A DNA stretch of 64,000 nucleotides from Kushneria avicenniae (GTDB lineage: Bacteria; Pseudomonadota; Gammaproteobacteria; Pseudomonadales; Halomonadaceae): assembly GCF_900112585.1 (NCBI RefSeq), contig NZ_FOLY01000003.1, forward strand, positions 496,001 through 560,000, given 5' to 3'. Under the pieces are notes generated by a model. It saw only the letters and a list, made by a program, of their open reading frames with translations, ran no database searches and was not told the origin of the DNA. Of this stretch, positions 27,139 through 36,523 are shown piece by piece. A program made the translations under genes and the position numbers. Position 1 is the stretch's first letter. Each line of letters starts with the position of its first letter.

Positions 27139-28308
27139 ATGGTTCGTCACACCCATCCACTGCTTGTTCTTCTGGCACTGGCGACCGGTGGCTTTGCCAT
27201 CGGGACCACCGAGTTTGCCACCATGAGTCTGCTGCCCTTCATTCAGCATGACATGCACATTGATCCTTCCACGGCCAGCCATGTTATCAGTGCCTACGCG
27301 CTGGGGGTGGTGATTGGCGCGCCGGTGATCACGGTACTGGCGGCCCGTATCGATCGTAAATGGCTGCTGCTGATACTCATGGCGCTGTTTGCGCTGGGTA
27401 ACGGCCTGAGCGCACTGGCGCCGAATTACGGCTCGCTGGTGATCTTTCGTTTTCTCAGCGGTCTGCCGCACGGTGCCTATTTCGGGCTGGCAGCGCTGAT
27501 GGCAGCGTCGGTTGTCGCCAGTGGCAAGCGCACGCGTGCTGTGGGTATGGTGATGCTGGGTCTGACAGTGGCGACCATTGTCGGTGTGCCCATGGCGACC
27601 TGGCTGGGCAACGCTGTCGGCTGGCGCTGGGGGTACTGGCTGGTGACGGCGCTGGCCCTTCTGACCGTCTCCATGATTGCGCTGTTTGCGCCCAGAACCG
27701 GGGTGGCCAGTGAGCACAGTGCCAGGGGCGAGCTGCGGGCACTGAAAAACAGCGCCGTACTGCTGACACTGGCCATTGGCGCCGTGGGTTTTGGCGGCAT
27801 GTTCTCGGTCTATACCTACCTGACCTCGACACTGGATCTGGTCACGCAGATGTCGTCGGCCAGCATTCCGCTGGTGCTGGCCGTATTTGGCCTGGGCATG
27901 ACCATCGGCAACGTCGTTATACCGCGCTTTGCCGATCGTTCACTGATGCCGACGGCCGGTGGTCTGCTGATCTGGAGTGCACTGGCGCTGGGCGCGTTCC
28001 CGCTGGTGGCGGGAAACCCATGGCTGATCACCATTGATGTGTTCTGCATCGGCATCGGTGGGGCACTGGGTACCATTTTGCAGACCCGGCTGATGGATGT
28101 GGCCGGTGAGGCGCAGAACATGGCCGCTGCGCTCAACCACGTGGCCTTCAACATGGCCAATGCCCTCGGTCCCTGGCTGGCCGGTCTGGCACTGGCGCTG
28201 GGCTTTGGTTTTCGCTCGACCGGTGTGGTGGGCTGTTTGCTGGCGCTGGGTGGTTTTGCGATCTGGATGCTGGCGCGCCGTCAGGAAAAACGCGCCCGGG
28301 CGGTTTGA
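27139..28308 (+). CDS. MFS transporter, DHA1/AraJ-like
   Basis: A 12-helix major facilitator of about 389 residues. It opens with LATGGFAIGTTEFATMSLLPF, a motif (GTTEF) typical of the AraJ/YdhP/PbuE branch of drug and nucleoside or sugar exporters, and motif A appears as ARIDRKWLLL in loop 2-3. ATG 27139 has GAGG nearby; the in-frame GTG 27127 is the alternative. The substrate is unknown. Confidence 0.87.
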   Translation: MVRHTHPLLVLLALATGGFAIGTTEFATMSLLPFIQHDMHIDPSTASHVISAYALGVVIGAPVITVLAARIDRKWLLLILMALFALGNGLSALAPNYGSLVIFRFLSGLPHGAYFGLAALMAASVVASGKRTRAVGMVMLGLTVATIVGVPMATWLGNAVGWRWGYWLVTALALLTVSMIALFAPRTGVASEHSARGELRALKNSAVLLTLAIGAVGFGGMFSVYTYLTSTLDLVTQMSSASIPLVLAVFGLGMTIGNVVIPRFADRSLMPTAGGLLIWSALALGAFPLVAGNPWLITIDVFCIGIGGALGTILQTRLMDVAGEAQNMAAALNHVAFNMANALGPWLAGLALALGFGFRSTGVVGCLLALGGFAIWMLARRQEKRARAV

Positions 28309-28346
28309 TTCAAGCCTCGTGGCCGTATTCCATAAACCGCCGCACT

Positions 28347-29240
28347 CTATAAATACAGCCGTCCTTCCCCGATGATCACGGCCGTTCCACCGACGTGGAC
28401 GGCCGTGATCTGCTGGTCGGCCCGGTCGACCAGTACCGCGATGCGGCCGGGTCGGCCCATCTCGATTCCCTGCATGATCGTGTATTCCAGCGTACCGTCG
28501 TCTGATGACTGCTGTGCCAGATAGCCGGCCAGCGGTGCGGCGGCACTGCCGGTGGCGGGGTCTTCCGGTGTTCCTGTCAGAGGCGCCAGCATGCGCGTGC
28601 GCACCCGGCGATCCGCCAGGCGGACGTAAAGATACAGTGAGCTGGTCTCCATTCCGGAACAGCAGGCGCGCAGTACGGTGGTATCCACCTGTGCGCAGGC
28701 CAGCGCGTCGAGATCGGTCAGCTCAATGAGATGAAAGGGCGAGCCGCAGGAACCTATAACCGGCTCGCTCGCGATGGTTGTCTCCGAAAGCCCCAGAAGG
28801 TGTGCCGCGTCAGCTTTTGACAGCCTGTCCTTTTGAAAGGCAGGCAGCTCAGGCGTACTGAGCCAGGCGTTGTCGCCGTCAAAACGGATGGGCACATCGC
28901 CTGCCTTTTCGCGCAGAACCAGCGGTGTCTGATCGTCATGCCAGCCAATCTCACGTAACAGCCAGGCCGTGCCAATGGTGGGATGCCCGGCAAAGGACAG
29001 CTCCTGAAGCGGCGTAAAGAGGCGCAGGTCGAACACGCCCGGCATGGCGGTGGCGGTCACGAACACGGTCTCTGATAGATTGAGTTCGCGGGCCACGCGC
29101 TGCATGGTCTGTTGGTTCAGGGCGCCGGCCTCGGGAAACACGGCTAGTGGATTGCCCTGAAAGGAGGTCTCGGTGAAGACATCGAGCAGGATGTAATTGA
29201 AAACGACGTCATCCGAATCGAATACGTGATCAAGCGGCAT
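28347..29240 (-). CDS. PhzF-family isomerase/epimerase-like protein
   Basis: A 297-residue diaminopimelate-epimerase-fold protein. Signatures: QGNPLAVF at about residues 28-35, NLSETVFV with the probable catalytic Glu, FAGHPTIGTAWLL and GSAAAPLAGYLAQ. Members isomerise diverse small molecules and most have no known role; phenazine synthesis is not implied because no phz genes are present. It converges on the MFS gene with only 38 bases between. The start Shine-Dalgarno is weak. Confidence 0.85.
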   Translation of the reverse strand: MPLDHVFDSDDVVFNYILLDVFTETSFQGNPLAVFPEAGALNQQTMQRVARELNLSETVFVTATAMPGVFDLRLFTPLQELSFAGHPTIGTAWLLREIGWHDDQTPLVLREKAGDVPIRFDGDNAWLSTPELPAFQKDRLSKADAAHLLGLSETTIASEPVIGSCGSPFHLIELTDLDALACAQVDTTVLRACCSGMETSSLYLYVRLADRRVRTRMLAPLTGTPEDPATGSAAAPLAGYLAQQSSDDGTLEYTIMQGIEMGRPGRIAVLVDRADQQITAVHVGGTAVIIGEGRLYL

Positions 29241-29533
29241 AACTATTCCACGAGCATAGCCGATGAAAGGACACGCAATGTTTCATGTATGTCGCACTCA
29301 TTTTTGTGATAAAGGACATTTGCTAATATAAATTATAAAGTCGATCTGGTTGTTCTTTGGACAACATCTTTCTAGGGGACGCTAGATAGAATGAGCCGAA
29401 AACCGCAAATTTTAAGCTTTTTCAAGTTTCATTAACCCATGGTTCGGCGCTCTCGTGGGCAAGTGCACCAGTTGGCTCCTAAACCGTATAAGCTTACACT
29501 ACGCCCTGACAAATCTTGTTCCGAGCAGCAGTC
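29241..29533. promoter_or_regulatory. Low-GC leader of the toxin-antitoxin-like cassette
   Basis: This is 293 non-coding bases with visibly lower GC than the surroundings. Two short inverted repeats, GTTGT/ACAAC (29349-29365) and TCTAG/CTAGA (29371-29386), sit side by side about 150 bases before the XRE gene and could be its operator. Nothing else is recognisable. Confidence 0.4.
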
Positions 29534-30676
29534 ATGGTCACCACTTACGCCAGAATCAACCCAGATATCCTAATCTGGGCCCGGAAGCGGTCACAACTTA
29601 GTGTGTCTGCTCTGGCATCCAAGTTAGGAGTGCCAGATGACAAGCTCGATGCTTGGGAGCGAGCGGAGAAATCGCCGACTTTCAAGCAAGCTCAGGATTT
29701 TGCCGCCAAAACCCATATTCCGTTTGGCTATCTCTATCTGAAGCAGCCTCCGGAAGAGACGTTACCGTTACCAGATCTTCGGACTGTCGATGGGCATCAT
29801 CATGACCGACCTTCTTCCGAGCTTATCGAAATGGCTCAGATTGTTCTGAGACGGCAGGAATGGTATGCGGAGTATCTCCGAGACCAAGGCGTGAAACGCA
29901 ACCCATATGTTGGTCGGTTCACTACTCGCTCTAATATCCATGATGTGGTCCAGGACATGCGGCAAGTTTTCGGTATACCAGCTTATCCCGAGCGAGGTAA
30001 TTGGGAAGATTACTGGCGCTTACTCATCCGCAAAATCGAAGAGGCGGGCATCCTAGTTATGCGGCAGGGATTCATCCGTCATCACTCTCGTCCGCTATCT
30101 GTTCAAGAATTTCGCGGCTTTGCCATTTCCGATCCTCTGACACCGGTGATCTTCGTCAACCAGGCCGATGCCCCAGCCGCACGCTTGTTCACCTTAATCC
30201 ATGAATTGGCGCATGTATGGATCGGTAAAAGTGGTGTTTCTGACGGCAGCCCGGATACTCATCAAAGAGAAGAAGTGTTCTGCAATGCAGTTGCAGCGGA
30301 ATTTTTGGTTCCTGAGATTGAGTTTAACGTGCACTGGAAAGCTGCAGGCAATTGGAAGGATAACCTGCCAGTCTTGGAAACCCGTTTTCGAGTAAGTACA
30401 TGGGTTATTGCTAGGCGGGCCCTAACTTTGGGGAAAATTTCTCGAAGCGATTATCAGGCATATGTCGATGAGCTTCAGGAACGCTATAAAAATCGAGAAA
30501 AAACAGAAAGAAAAATTCCCTACTATCGGACTCAGAAAGGGCAAATCAGCGAAGCCTTTTCGAAGGCCCTAGTCAGTGAGGCCCTTAGTGGACGTGTGCT
30601 TCTTCGGGATGCAGGCAGCCTGCTAAACATGAAGCCTCACAGAATAACCAAATATGCCAAAGAGTTAGGTGTCTAA
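29534..30676 (+). CDS. XRE-family regulator fused to ImmA/IrrE-type metallopeptidase (probable antitoxin)
   Basis: A 380-residue protein: N-terminal XRE helix-turn-helix (about residues 5-60, INPDILIWARKRSQLSVSALA) and an ImmA/IrrE zinc peptidase with HELAHVW at about residues 224-230. The C-terminal 120 residues, with the charged segment EKTERKIPYYR, are family-specific. Base composition and codon use are markedly more AT-rich than neighbours, indicating transfer. Its stop overlaps the next start (TAATG). Such HTH-peptidase proteins paired with a PIN-like DUF4411 gene are predicted antitoxins; this is inference. ATG 29534 is chosen over an in-frame TTG. Confidence 0.87.
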   Translation: MVTTYARINPDILIWARKRSQLSVSALASKLGVPDDKLDAWERAEKSPTFKQAQDFAAKTHIPFGYLYLKQPPEETLPLPDLRTVDGHHHDRPSSELIEMAQIVLRRQEWYAEYLRDQGVKRNPYVGRFTTRSNIHDVVQDMRQVFGIPAYPERGNWEDYWRLLIRKIEEAGILVMRQGFIRHHSRPLSVQEFRGFAISDPLTPVIFVNQADAPAARLFTLIHELAHVWIGKSGVSDGSPDTHQREEVFCNAVAAEFLVPEIEFNVHWKAAGNWKDNLPVLETRFRVSTWVIARRALTLGKISRSDYQAYVDELQERYKNREKTERKIPYYRTQKGQISEAFSKALVSEALSGRVLLRDAGSLLNMKPHRITKYAKELGV

Positions 30677-31167
30677 TGTATTTGCTGGATGCTAACACCT
30701 ATATTCAGGCAAAAAATTTTTATTATCAGATGTCATTTTGTCCAGCTTATTGGGCGTGGCTTGACCAACAGTATGCACTGTCAGCGCTGGCGAGCATCCG
30801 CACGGTTTATGATGAACTTTCTGATGGAGATGACGAGCTTTCGGATTGGGTGAAGGACAGGAAAGACCATTTCATCCCAGTTTCAGATGATGATATTCAG
30901 CAGAAGTTTGCAGAAGTAGCTCAGCATGTAGCTGAGCTGAAAGGGAAAAAGCAAGAATTTGTGGCGGAGTTCCTCAGTAAGGCAGACCCTTGGCTCATCG
31001 CAACAGCGGCTGTTATTGGCGGTACTATCGTTACTCATGAGATACCTGTTCCCGAGAACAGTACCAAGGTCAAAATTCCAAATATCTGCGATGCCTTCGG
31101 CGTACCGTATATCACTACCTTTCAGCTTTTAAACCAGTTAAAAGCTCAGTTTGTGCTTAGCCAATAA
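30676..31167 (+). CDS. DUF4411 PIN-like protein (probable toxin)
   Basis: A 163-residue product starting MYLLDANTYIQAKN, with the early Asp of PIN-fold ribonucleases at residue 5, an acidic Glu/Asp stretch near residues 47-56 (DELSDGDDELSDW), a central Asp (KADPWLIATAAVIGG) and late acidic residue (ICDAFGVPYI). That pattern fits the PIN metal site. It overlaps the XRE-peptidase stop by one base and shares its low GC. Likely an RNase toxin; activity is inferred, not shown. Confidence 0.85.
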   Translation: MYLLDANTYIQAKNFYYQMSFCPAYWAWLDQQYALSALASIRTVYDELSDGDDELSDWVKDRKDHFIPVSDDDIQQKFAEVAQHVAELKGKKQEFVAEFLSKADPWLIATAAVIGGTIVTHEIPVPENSTKVKIPNICDAFGVPYITTFQLLNQLKAQFVLSQ

Positions 31168-31227
31168 AACTTGGTAAAGCCGTATTTACTTTCGCTGAAG
31201 CTGAAAATTGAAGCATTCTTCCACTGG

Positions 31228-31254
31228 TAAAAACGCCCCTACGTGTGGAGCGTT
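31228..31254 (-). terminator. Probable terminator of mnmE
   Basis: On the minus strand AACGCTCC and GGGGCGTT (one G-T pair) surround a 7-base loop and are followed by a short T run, 27 bases past the mnmE stop. It marks where native sequence meets the low-GC cassette. Confidence 0.65.
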
Positions 31255-31280
31255 CCTGCATGTTGATCCTTCCTGGCGTG

Positions 31281-32642
31281 TTACTTGCCGATACAGAAGC
31301 TGCCAAAAATCTCGCCGAGCAGCGCATCGGCGGTGAACTCGCCGGTAATCTCGCCGAGTGCGTCCTGAGCGGCGCGCAGATCTTCGGCCAGCAGCTCGCC
31401 GGCCCCGGCCCCGGACAGCTGATCTGCTCCGTGGGTCAGCGCCTGACCGGCACGGTCGAGGGCGTCGAGATGGCGTCGACGCGCGGAGAAGCGCCCTTCG
31501 CTGGTCGACTGAAAGCCCATCACCGCCTTCAGGTGCGTCTTGAGGTGATCCACGCCGGTACCGGTGGTAGCGGACAGGCGAATCACCGGCGGCGTGGTAT
31601 CAAGATCGGGGTCACCGGTCTCGCCGCTTTCGTCGATCTTGTTGCGCACCAGCGTCAGCCGTGACGGGTCGGGCAGGCGCTCGACGAACTCGGGCCAGAT
31701 CGCCATCGGGTCGAGCGTGTCGCTTTCGCGGCTGTCGACCATCAACAGCACCCGGTCGGCCTTCTCGATCTCCGCCCAGGCGCGCTGCACGCCGATTTTC
31801 TCCACCGCATCCGGCGTGTCGCGCAGGCCGGCAGTGTCGATGATGTGCAGCGGCATGCCATCAAGGTGAATATGCTCGCGCAGCACGTCGCGGGTGGTGC
31901 CGGCGATGTCGGTGACGATCGCGGTCTCCTGCTCGGTCAGCGCGTTCAAAAGGCTCGACTTGCCCGCGTTGGGGCGCCCGGCAATCACCACGCTCATGCC
32001 CTCGCGCATCAGCGCCCCCTGGGCGGCGCTGGCGCGCACCTCGGCAAGACTTGCCCGCACGCTTGCCAGCATCTCGGCGACGCGGCCATCGCCGAGAAAG
32101 TCGATCTCCTCCTCGGGAAAGTCGATGGCGGCCTCGACGAAGATGCGCAGCTCAATGAGCTGCTGCACCAGTGCCTGCACCCGACTCGAGAACTCGCCCT
32201 GCAGCGAGTGCAGGGCGTTTTCGGCCGCCGCGCGCGAGCTGGCCTCGATCAGATCGGCGATCGCCTCGGCCTGGGCCAGATCGAGCTTGTCGTTCAAGAA
32301 GGCGCGCTCGGAGAACTCGCCGGGCCGTGCCAGCCGCGCGCCGAGTTGTACGGTGCGCTCCAGCAGCCAGTCCATGATGACCGGGCCGCCGTGGCCCTGC
32401 AGCTCCAGCACATCTTCACCGGTAAAGGAGTGCGGCCCGGGAAACCACAGGGCAATGCCTTCATCAAGCACCTGACCTTCATTGCCCAGGAAGGGGACGT
32501 AGTGGGCGCGCCGGGGTTCGGGGTCAAACCCGAGCATGGCGCGGGCGATCCCGGCGGTTCTGGCGCCGGACAGGCGGATAATGCCGACGCCGCCGCGCCC
32601 GGGCGGGGTGGCCAGCGCGCTGATGGTGTCCTGATCGAGCAT
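31281..32642 (-). CDS. mnmE: tRNA modification GTPase MnmE
   Basis: Works with MnmG on wobble uridine modification. The 453-residue product has the N-terminal folate-binding domain ([21 protein letters not shown]), a Ras-like G domain ([24 protein letters not shown]) and the invariant C-terminal FCIGK. ATG 32642 is chosen by family start; the in-frame extension to 32717 is rejected. It is isolated from yidC (10 kb) and mnmG (30 kb), though still in their order and orientation. Its 3' end abuts a low-GC cassette; the mnmE 3' end is the known insertion site of SGI1-type islands. Confidence 0.96.
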   Translation of the reverse strand: MLDQDTISALATPPGRGGVGIIRLSGARTAGIARAMLGFDPEPRRAHYVPFLGNEGQVLDEGIALWFPGPHSFTGEDVLELQGHGGPVIMDWLLERTVQLGARLARPGEFSERAFLNDKLDLAQAEAIADLIEASSRAAAENALHSLQGEFSSRVQALVQQLIELRIFVEAAIDFPEEEIDFLGDGRVAEMLASVRASLAEVRASAAQGALMREGMSVVIAGRPNAGKSSLLNALTEQETAIVTDIAGTTRDVLREHIHLDGMPLHIIDTAGLRDTPDAVEKIGVQRAWAEIEKADRVLLMVDSRESDTLDPMAIWPEFVERLPDPSRLTLVRNKIDESGETGDPDLDTTPPVIRLSATTGTGVDHLKTHLKAVMGFQSTSEGRFSARRRHLDALDRAGQALTHGADQLSGAGAGELLAEDLRAAQDALGEITGEFTADALLGEIFGSFCIGK

Positions 32643-32810
32643 GCGAATTCCGAAAGGGTCAAAGCCGGCAGAGGCGGCATGAATGATAGGGCATCGATTG
32701 TCAGCGCTGGGACCCAACGCTGCAAGCGCCGGTCATCGCCCCTGCCGAGGGCTTCGGTCGTTGCTATAGTGGTTCGCAGACTAATCGAAACCACCATACC
32801 GGAGCGTTTC

Positions 32811-33443
32811 ATGACCGAGCAGTTCCATTTCTACGAGCCGCGCAAGGGCCACGGCCTGCCGCACGATCCCTTCAAGGCGATCATTGCCCCGCGCCCGATC
32901 GGCTGGGTCTCCTCGCACAATGACGAGGGCCGACTCAACCTCGCACCCTACAGTTTTTTCAACGCTTTCTGCGCTGCGCCGCCCATCATCGGCTTTGCCA
33001 GCGCCGGCTGGAAGGACAGCGTGGCCAACATCGAGGCCACCGGTGAGTTTTGCTGGCATCTGGCCACGCGCGCGCTGGCGGAGAAGATGAACACCTCGAG
33101 CGCCAGCGTGGACAGTGATGTGGATGAATTTGCGCTGTCCGGCCTGACGCCGGCCGCATCCAGTGTGGTGAAGGTGCCGCGGGTATTGGAAGCGCCGGTC
33201 TCGTTCGAGTGCCGGCTGAGCCAGCTGATCCGGCTTGAATCCGCCGACGGCGAAAAGCTCGATAACTGGCTGGTGCTGGGCGAGGTCGTGGGCGTCCACA
33301 TCGATCAGCACCTGCTGGCGGACGGCATCTATCAGACGGCCGCCGCCGAGCCCATTCTGCGTGCCGGGGGGCCTGCCACCTACTACACCATCAATGAAGA
33401 CGTACGCTTTGAGATGGAGCGTCCGGACAACTCCGGCCAGTAA
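32811..33443 (+). CDS. Flavin reductase-like (FMN-binding split-barrel) protein
   Basis: A 210-residue member of the flavin-reductase/DIM6-NTAB family: PFKAIIAPRPIGWVSSHNDEGRLNLAPYSFFNAFCAAPPIIGF is the FMN-binding strand-turn region near the N-terminus. Role unknown; FMN-dependent reduction is expected. ATG 32811 has GGAG upstream. It is divergent from mnmE and convergent with pgm through a shared terminator. A long open frame upstream in the same phase is the antisense shadow of mnmE. Confidence 0.88.
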   Translation: MTEQFHFYEPRKGHGLPHDPFKAIIAPRPIGWVSSHNDEGRLNLAPYSFFNAFCAAPPIIGFASAGWKDSVANIEATGEFCWHLATRALAEKMNTSSASVDSDVDEFALSGLTPAASSVVKVPRVLEAPVSFECRLSQLIRLESADGEKLDNWLVLGEVVGVHIDQHLLADGIYQTAAAEPILRAGGPATYYTINEDVRFEMERPDNSGQ

Positions 33444-33495
33444 TACACAAGGTCCGTCGTGCAGGGCTCGTCACGCCCTTCAGCCGTTGTGACGT

Positions 33496-33524
33496 AAAAA
33501 GGGCCGGCAATGGCCGGCCCTTGT
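33496..33524. terminator. Bidirectional terminator between flavin reductase gene and pgm
   Basis: An AGGGCCGGC/GCCGGCCCT-type stem with a short loop, an A run before it and TTGTC after, sits between two convergent stops. Confidence 0.78.
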
Positions 33525-33543
33525 CATGGTGCTGGAGCGGTGA

Positions 33544-35208
33544 TCAGCCCTTGAGAACGCCGTCCACCAGCGCCTTGGCTTCTTCCTGAATGCGCTTGAG
33601 ATGGTCTTCGCCTTCAAAGCTTTCGGCGTAGATCTTGTAAACGTCTTCGGTGCCCGAGGGGCGTGCCGCGAACCAGCCAGCGTCGGTTTCTACCTTGAGG
33701 CCACCGATGGCGGCGCCGTTGCCGGGGGCTTCGGTCAGCTTGCGGGTGATGGGATGGCCGGCCAGTTCCGAAGCCGTGACCTGCTCGGGAGAGAGCTTGC
33801 CCAGCCTTGCCTTCTGGTCGCGGTCCGCCGGGGCATCCACACGGGCATAAACCGGTGCGCCGAAACGCTCGGTCAGCGCCTGATAACGCTCGCCCGGGTC
33901 CTTGCCGGTCACGGCGGTCATTTCTGCCGCCAGCAGGCCGAGGATAATGCCGTCCTTGTCGGTGGACCAGGGCTGACCGTCGAAGGTCAGAAACGAGGCG
34001 CCGGCCGACTCTTCACCGCCAAAGCCCAGGCTGCCGTCCATCAGGCCATCCACGAACCACTTGAAGCCGACGGGGACCTCGACCACGGTCCTGCCGATGC
34101 CTTTGGCGACGCGGTCGATCATGGAGGACGATACCAGCGTCTTGCCGATGGCGGCGCCTTCACCCCACTGCGGGCGGTGAGTAAAGAGATACTCGATCGC
34201 GACTGCCAGGTAGTGATTGGGATTCAAAAGGCCGGTCGAGCGCGCGACGATGCCATGACGGTCATGGTCAGTGTCGCAGGCAAAGGAGACGTCAAAGCGA
34301 TCCTTGTTTTCGATCAGACCGGCCATGGCATGCGGCGAGGAGCAATCCATGCGGATCCTGCCGTCCCAGTCCAGCCGCATGAAACGAAAGGTCGGGTCCA
34401 CGGTGGTGGAGATCACTTCCAGCGGCAGCTGGTAGCGCTCGGCGATGCGCGTCCAGTAGTGCACGCCGGCGCCACCGAGCGGATCGACCCCGAAGGTGCG
34501 TCCCGAATCACGGATGGCCGCCATGTCGATGACCCGGTCCAGGCCCGAGATGTAGCTGTCGATGAAATCGAATCGCTGCGTGGTCGGCGCGGCGAGCGCC
34601 TGGGCATAAGAGACGCGTTTGACGCCCTCGAGCCCGGCGGCGAGCAGGGCGTTGGCGCGCTCCTGAATCCATTTGGTGATGCCGGTGTCGGCCGGGCCGC
34701 CGTTGGTGGGGTTGTACTTGAAACCGCCATCCACCGGGGGGTTGTGCGATGGGGTAATGACGATGCCATCGGCCAGATCGCTCGTGCGATCGCGATTGTG
34801 GTTGAGGATGGCATTGGACAGCGCCGGGGTGGGCGTATAGCCCGGTTCGCCATTGGTTTCCTCGCAGCCGGCATCAATGCGGGTGTCGACGCCGTTGGCG
34901 GCCAGCACTTCAAGGGCGGAAACAAAGGCCGGCTCGGACAGCGCGTGGGTGTCCATGCCGATAAACAGCGGCCCGGTGATGTCCTGATCGCGGCGGTAGT
35001 CACAGATCGCCTGGGTGGTGGCCAGGATGTGCCACTCGTTGAAGCTCGTTTTCAGCGATGAGCCGCGATGGCCGGAAGTACCAAAGGCCACCTGCTGAGC
35101 GGGATCCGACACATCGGGTCGCTCGCTGTAGTAGCGCGACACCAGACGCGGCAGATGGGCGAGGCGATGCTCGTCGGGCAGCTGCCCTGCATTGGGATCG
35201 ATGCTCAT
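33544..35208 (-). CDS. pgm: Alpha-D-glucose-specific phosphoglucomutase
   Basis: Interconverts glucose-1-phosphate and glucose-6-phosphate, linking glycolysis to polysaccharide, trehalose and glucan synthesis. The 554-residue product (E. coli Pgm 546) has [10 protein letters not shown] at about residues 43-52, the phosphoserine loop ITPSHNPP, the metal loop with CDTDHDRHG, the sugar-binding GGEESAG and the phosphate-binding [22 protein letters not shown] precedes ATG 35208. Confidence 0.96.
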   Translation of the reverse strand: MSIDPNAGQLPDEHRLAHLPRLVSRYYSERPDVSDPAQQVAFGTSGHRGSSLKTSFNEWHILATTQAICDYRRDQDITGPLFIGMDTHALSEPAFVSALEVLAANGVDTRIDAGCEETNGEPGYTPTPALSNAILNHNRDRTSDLADGIVITPSHNPPVDGGFKYNPTNGGPADTGITKWIQERANALLAAGLEGVKRVSYAQALAAPTTQRFDFIDSYISGLDRVIDMAAIRDSGRTFGVDPLGGAGVHYWTRIAERYQLPLEVISTTVDPTFRFMRLDWDGRIRMDCSSPHAMAGLIENKDRFDVSFACDTDHDRHGIVARSTGLLNPNHYLAVAIEYLFTHRPQWGEGAAIGKTLVSSSMIDRVAKGIGRTVVEVPVGFKWFVDGLMDGSLGFGGEESAGASFLTFDGQPWSTDKDGIILGLLAAEMTAVTGKDPGERYQALTERFGAPVYARVDAPADRDQKARLGKLSPEQVTASELAGHPITRKLTEAPGNGAAIGGLKVETDAGWFAARPSGTEDVYKIYAESFEGEDHLKRIQEEAKALVDGVLKG

Positions 35209-35496
35209 CTCTTCATCCTTTGAGAAGCGTGACGACAGAATCTGTGCGCCATTCTAGCAGGCTCCATGCCAGTGCCTCTGTGCCTTTTTGTCATACAGGC
35301 CGCCTCCTGTCGCAACACGTCTACCGCCGGAGCCGCCTTTGCTTCATGCCATCAACCGACCATGAAGGCGTCGCGACCGGCACCGGTGATCGACGTTTTT
35401 ATCATCATGATCTGTCATGGGGCCGGGTATCCTTGAATCCTGTGGTTTTAGCGCAAGAGCACGGACTGTCCATAAACCCGGACCCACGAGGCCATC

Positions 35497-36384
35497 ATGT
35501 TTCTCAGGCAACTGCACTATCTCGTGGCGGTGGCAGAGCATCGTCATTTCGCGCGGGCGGCCGAGGCGTGTCGTGTGTCGCAACCGGCGCTTTCGGCGGG
35601 CATTCGCCAGCTGGAAGAGGAACTCAAGGTGACCATCGTTCAGCGCGACCGGCGCTTTCAGGGCCTGACCGATGAAGGGTTGCGGGTATTGAAGTGGGCA
35701 CGTCAAACGCTGAACTCGCTTGATGGATTGCGTCAGGAGGCGGCGCTGGCACAGCGCATTTCAGGCGGTCACCTGGCCATTGGCGCCGTACCGTCAGCAC
35801 TGCGTGCGATCTCGACGCTGGCCGCTGAATATCGGCGCGTGGTGCCGGATCTGACGCTGGAGATTCTATCGCTCAGTACTCAGGAGATTGCGCGACGCCT
35901 GAAGGAGCGGGAGTTGCACCTGGCGCTCGCCTATACCGAGCATGGCTTTCAGCAGGGGTTCGAGACGCTCGGCCTGTACCGGGAAACGTTCGTGCTGCTT
36001 TCCGGCGAGAGCTGTGCCATCCCTCCCGAGCGTCATTTCCAATGGCACGAGCTGGGCGAGCTGCCCTTATGTCTGTTCAACAAGGGCATGCACAATCGCC
36101 ATATTCTGGATGGATGCTTTCAGGCGGCAGGCGTCACACCGCGTGTGGTGGTGGAAACCAATGCCCCGAGCATCATCCATGAGGAGGTAAGAAAAGGACA
36201 GATTTATGCCATCGCCCCTGCCAGTGCCCTGCCGGACTACTTCATGGACGGCGGTGTTCGGCTCAATCCGATCGCCGATCAGCCCTGCGCCACCATCAGC
36301 CTCATTCGTCTGAGTCAGGACAACCCACCGGCTGTGGCCAGTGCCATCTGGGACCATACGCAGACGCTGGATCTTTTATATTAG
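35497..36384 (+). CDS. LysR-family transcriptional regulator (OxyR-related)
   Basis: A 295-residue regulator: winged helix-turn-helix at residues 1-60 (MFLRQLHYLVAVAEHRHFARAAEAC, SQPALSAGIRQLEEEL) and a periplasmic-binding-like effector domain. In the region matching the OxyR redox pair only one Cys remains (DGCFQAAG), so peroxide sensing by a disulfide is unlikely. It lies in tandem 140 bases upstream of formate dehydrogenase rather than divergently, and probably activates it; this is inferred. Confidence 0.88.
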   Translation: MFLRQLHYLVAVAEHRHFARAAEACRVSQPALSAGIRQLEEELKVTIVQRDRRFQGLTDEGLRVLKWARQTLNSLDGLRQEAALAQRISGGHLAIGAVPSALRAISTLAAEYRRVVPDLTLEILSLSTQEIARRLKERELHLALAYTEHGFQQGFETLGLYRETFVLLSGESCAIPPERHFQWHELGELPLCLFNKGMHNRHILDGCFQAAGVTPRVVVETNAPSIIHEEVRKGQIYAIAPASALPDYFMDGGVRLNPIADQPCATISLIRLSQDNPPAVASAIWDHTQTLDLLY

Positions 36385-36409
36385 TTTTATTTCAGTAGCT
36401 TACCGGTTA

Positions 36410-36426
36410 GATAAGCAGCACTTATC
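36410..36426. promoter_or_regulatory. Palindrome upstream of formate dehydrogenase
   Basis: GATAAG-CAGCA-CTTATC, a perfect 6+5+6 palindrome with T/A ends compatible with a LysR-type site, about 100 bases before the fdh start. Confidence 0.45.
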
Positions 36427-36523
36427 ATGACATCCGAACAAACGATTTGAACCCATGGCGGGCAGGCGGGGATGCTCGGGTCGTGAAGCGACATCCTTTT
36501 TTTGACCGACCCGGAGCCATGAC

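Noticed and set aside
28347-29240. Phenazine biosynthesis gene
   Set aside because: PhzF-fold proteins are widespread without phenazine pathways and no other phz gene is present.
29241-31280. Full integrative island at mnmE
   Set aside because: No integrase, and no second copy of the mnmE 3' end sequence was found near the left edge; only a small low-GC cassette is supported.
31845-32810. Upstream extension of the flavin reductase frame across mnmE
   Set aside because: It is mnmE antisense; the family start and GGAG support ATG 32811.
33601-35061. 486-codon plus-strand frame opposite pgm
   Set aside because: No recognisable motifs; pgm on the minus strand has every family signature.
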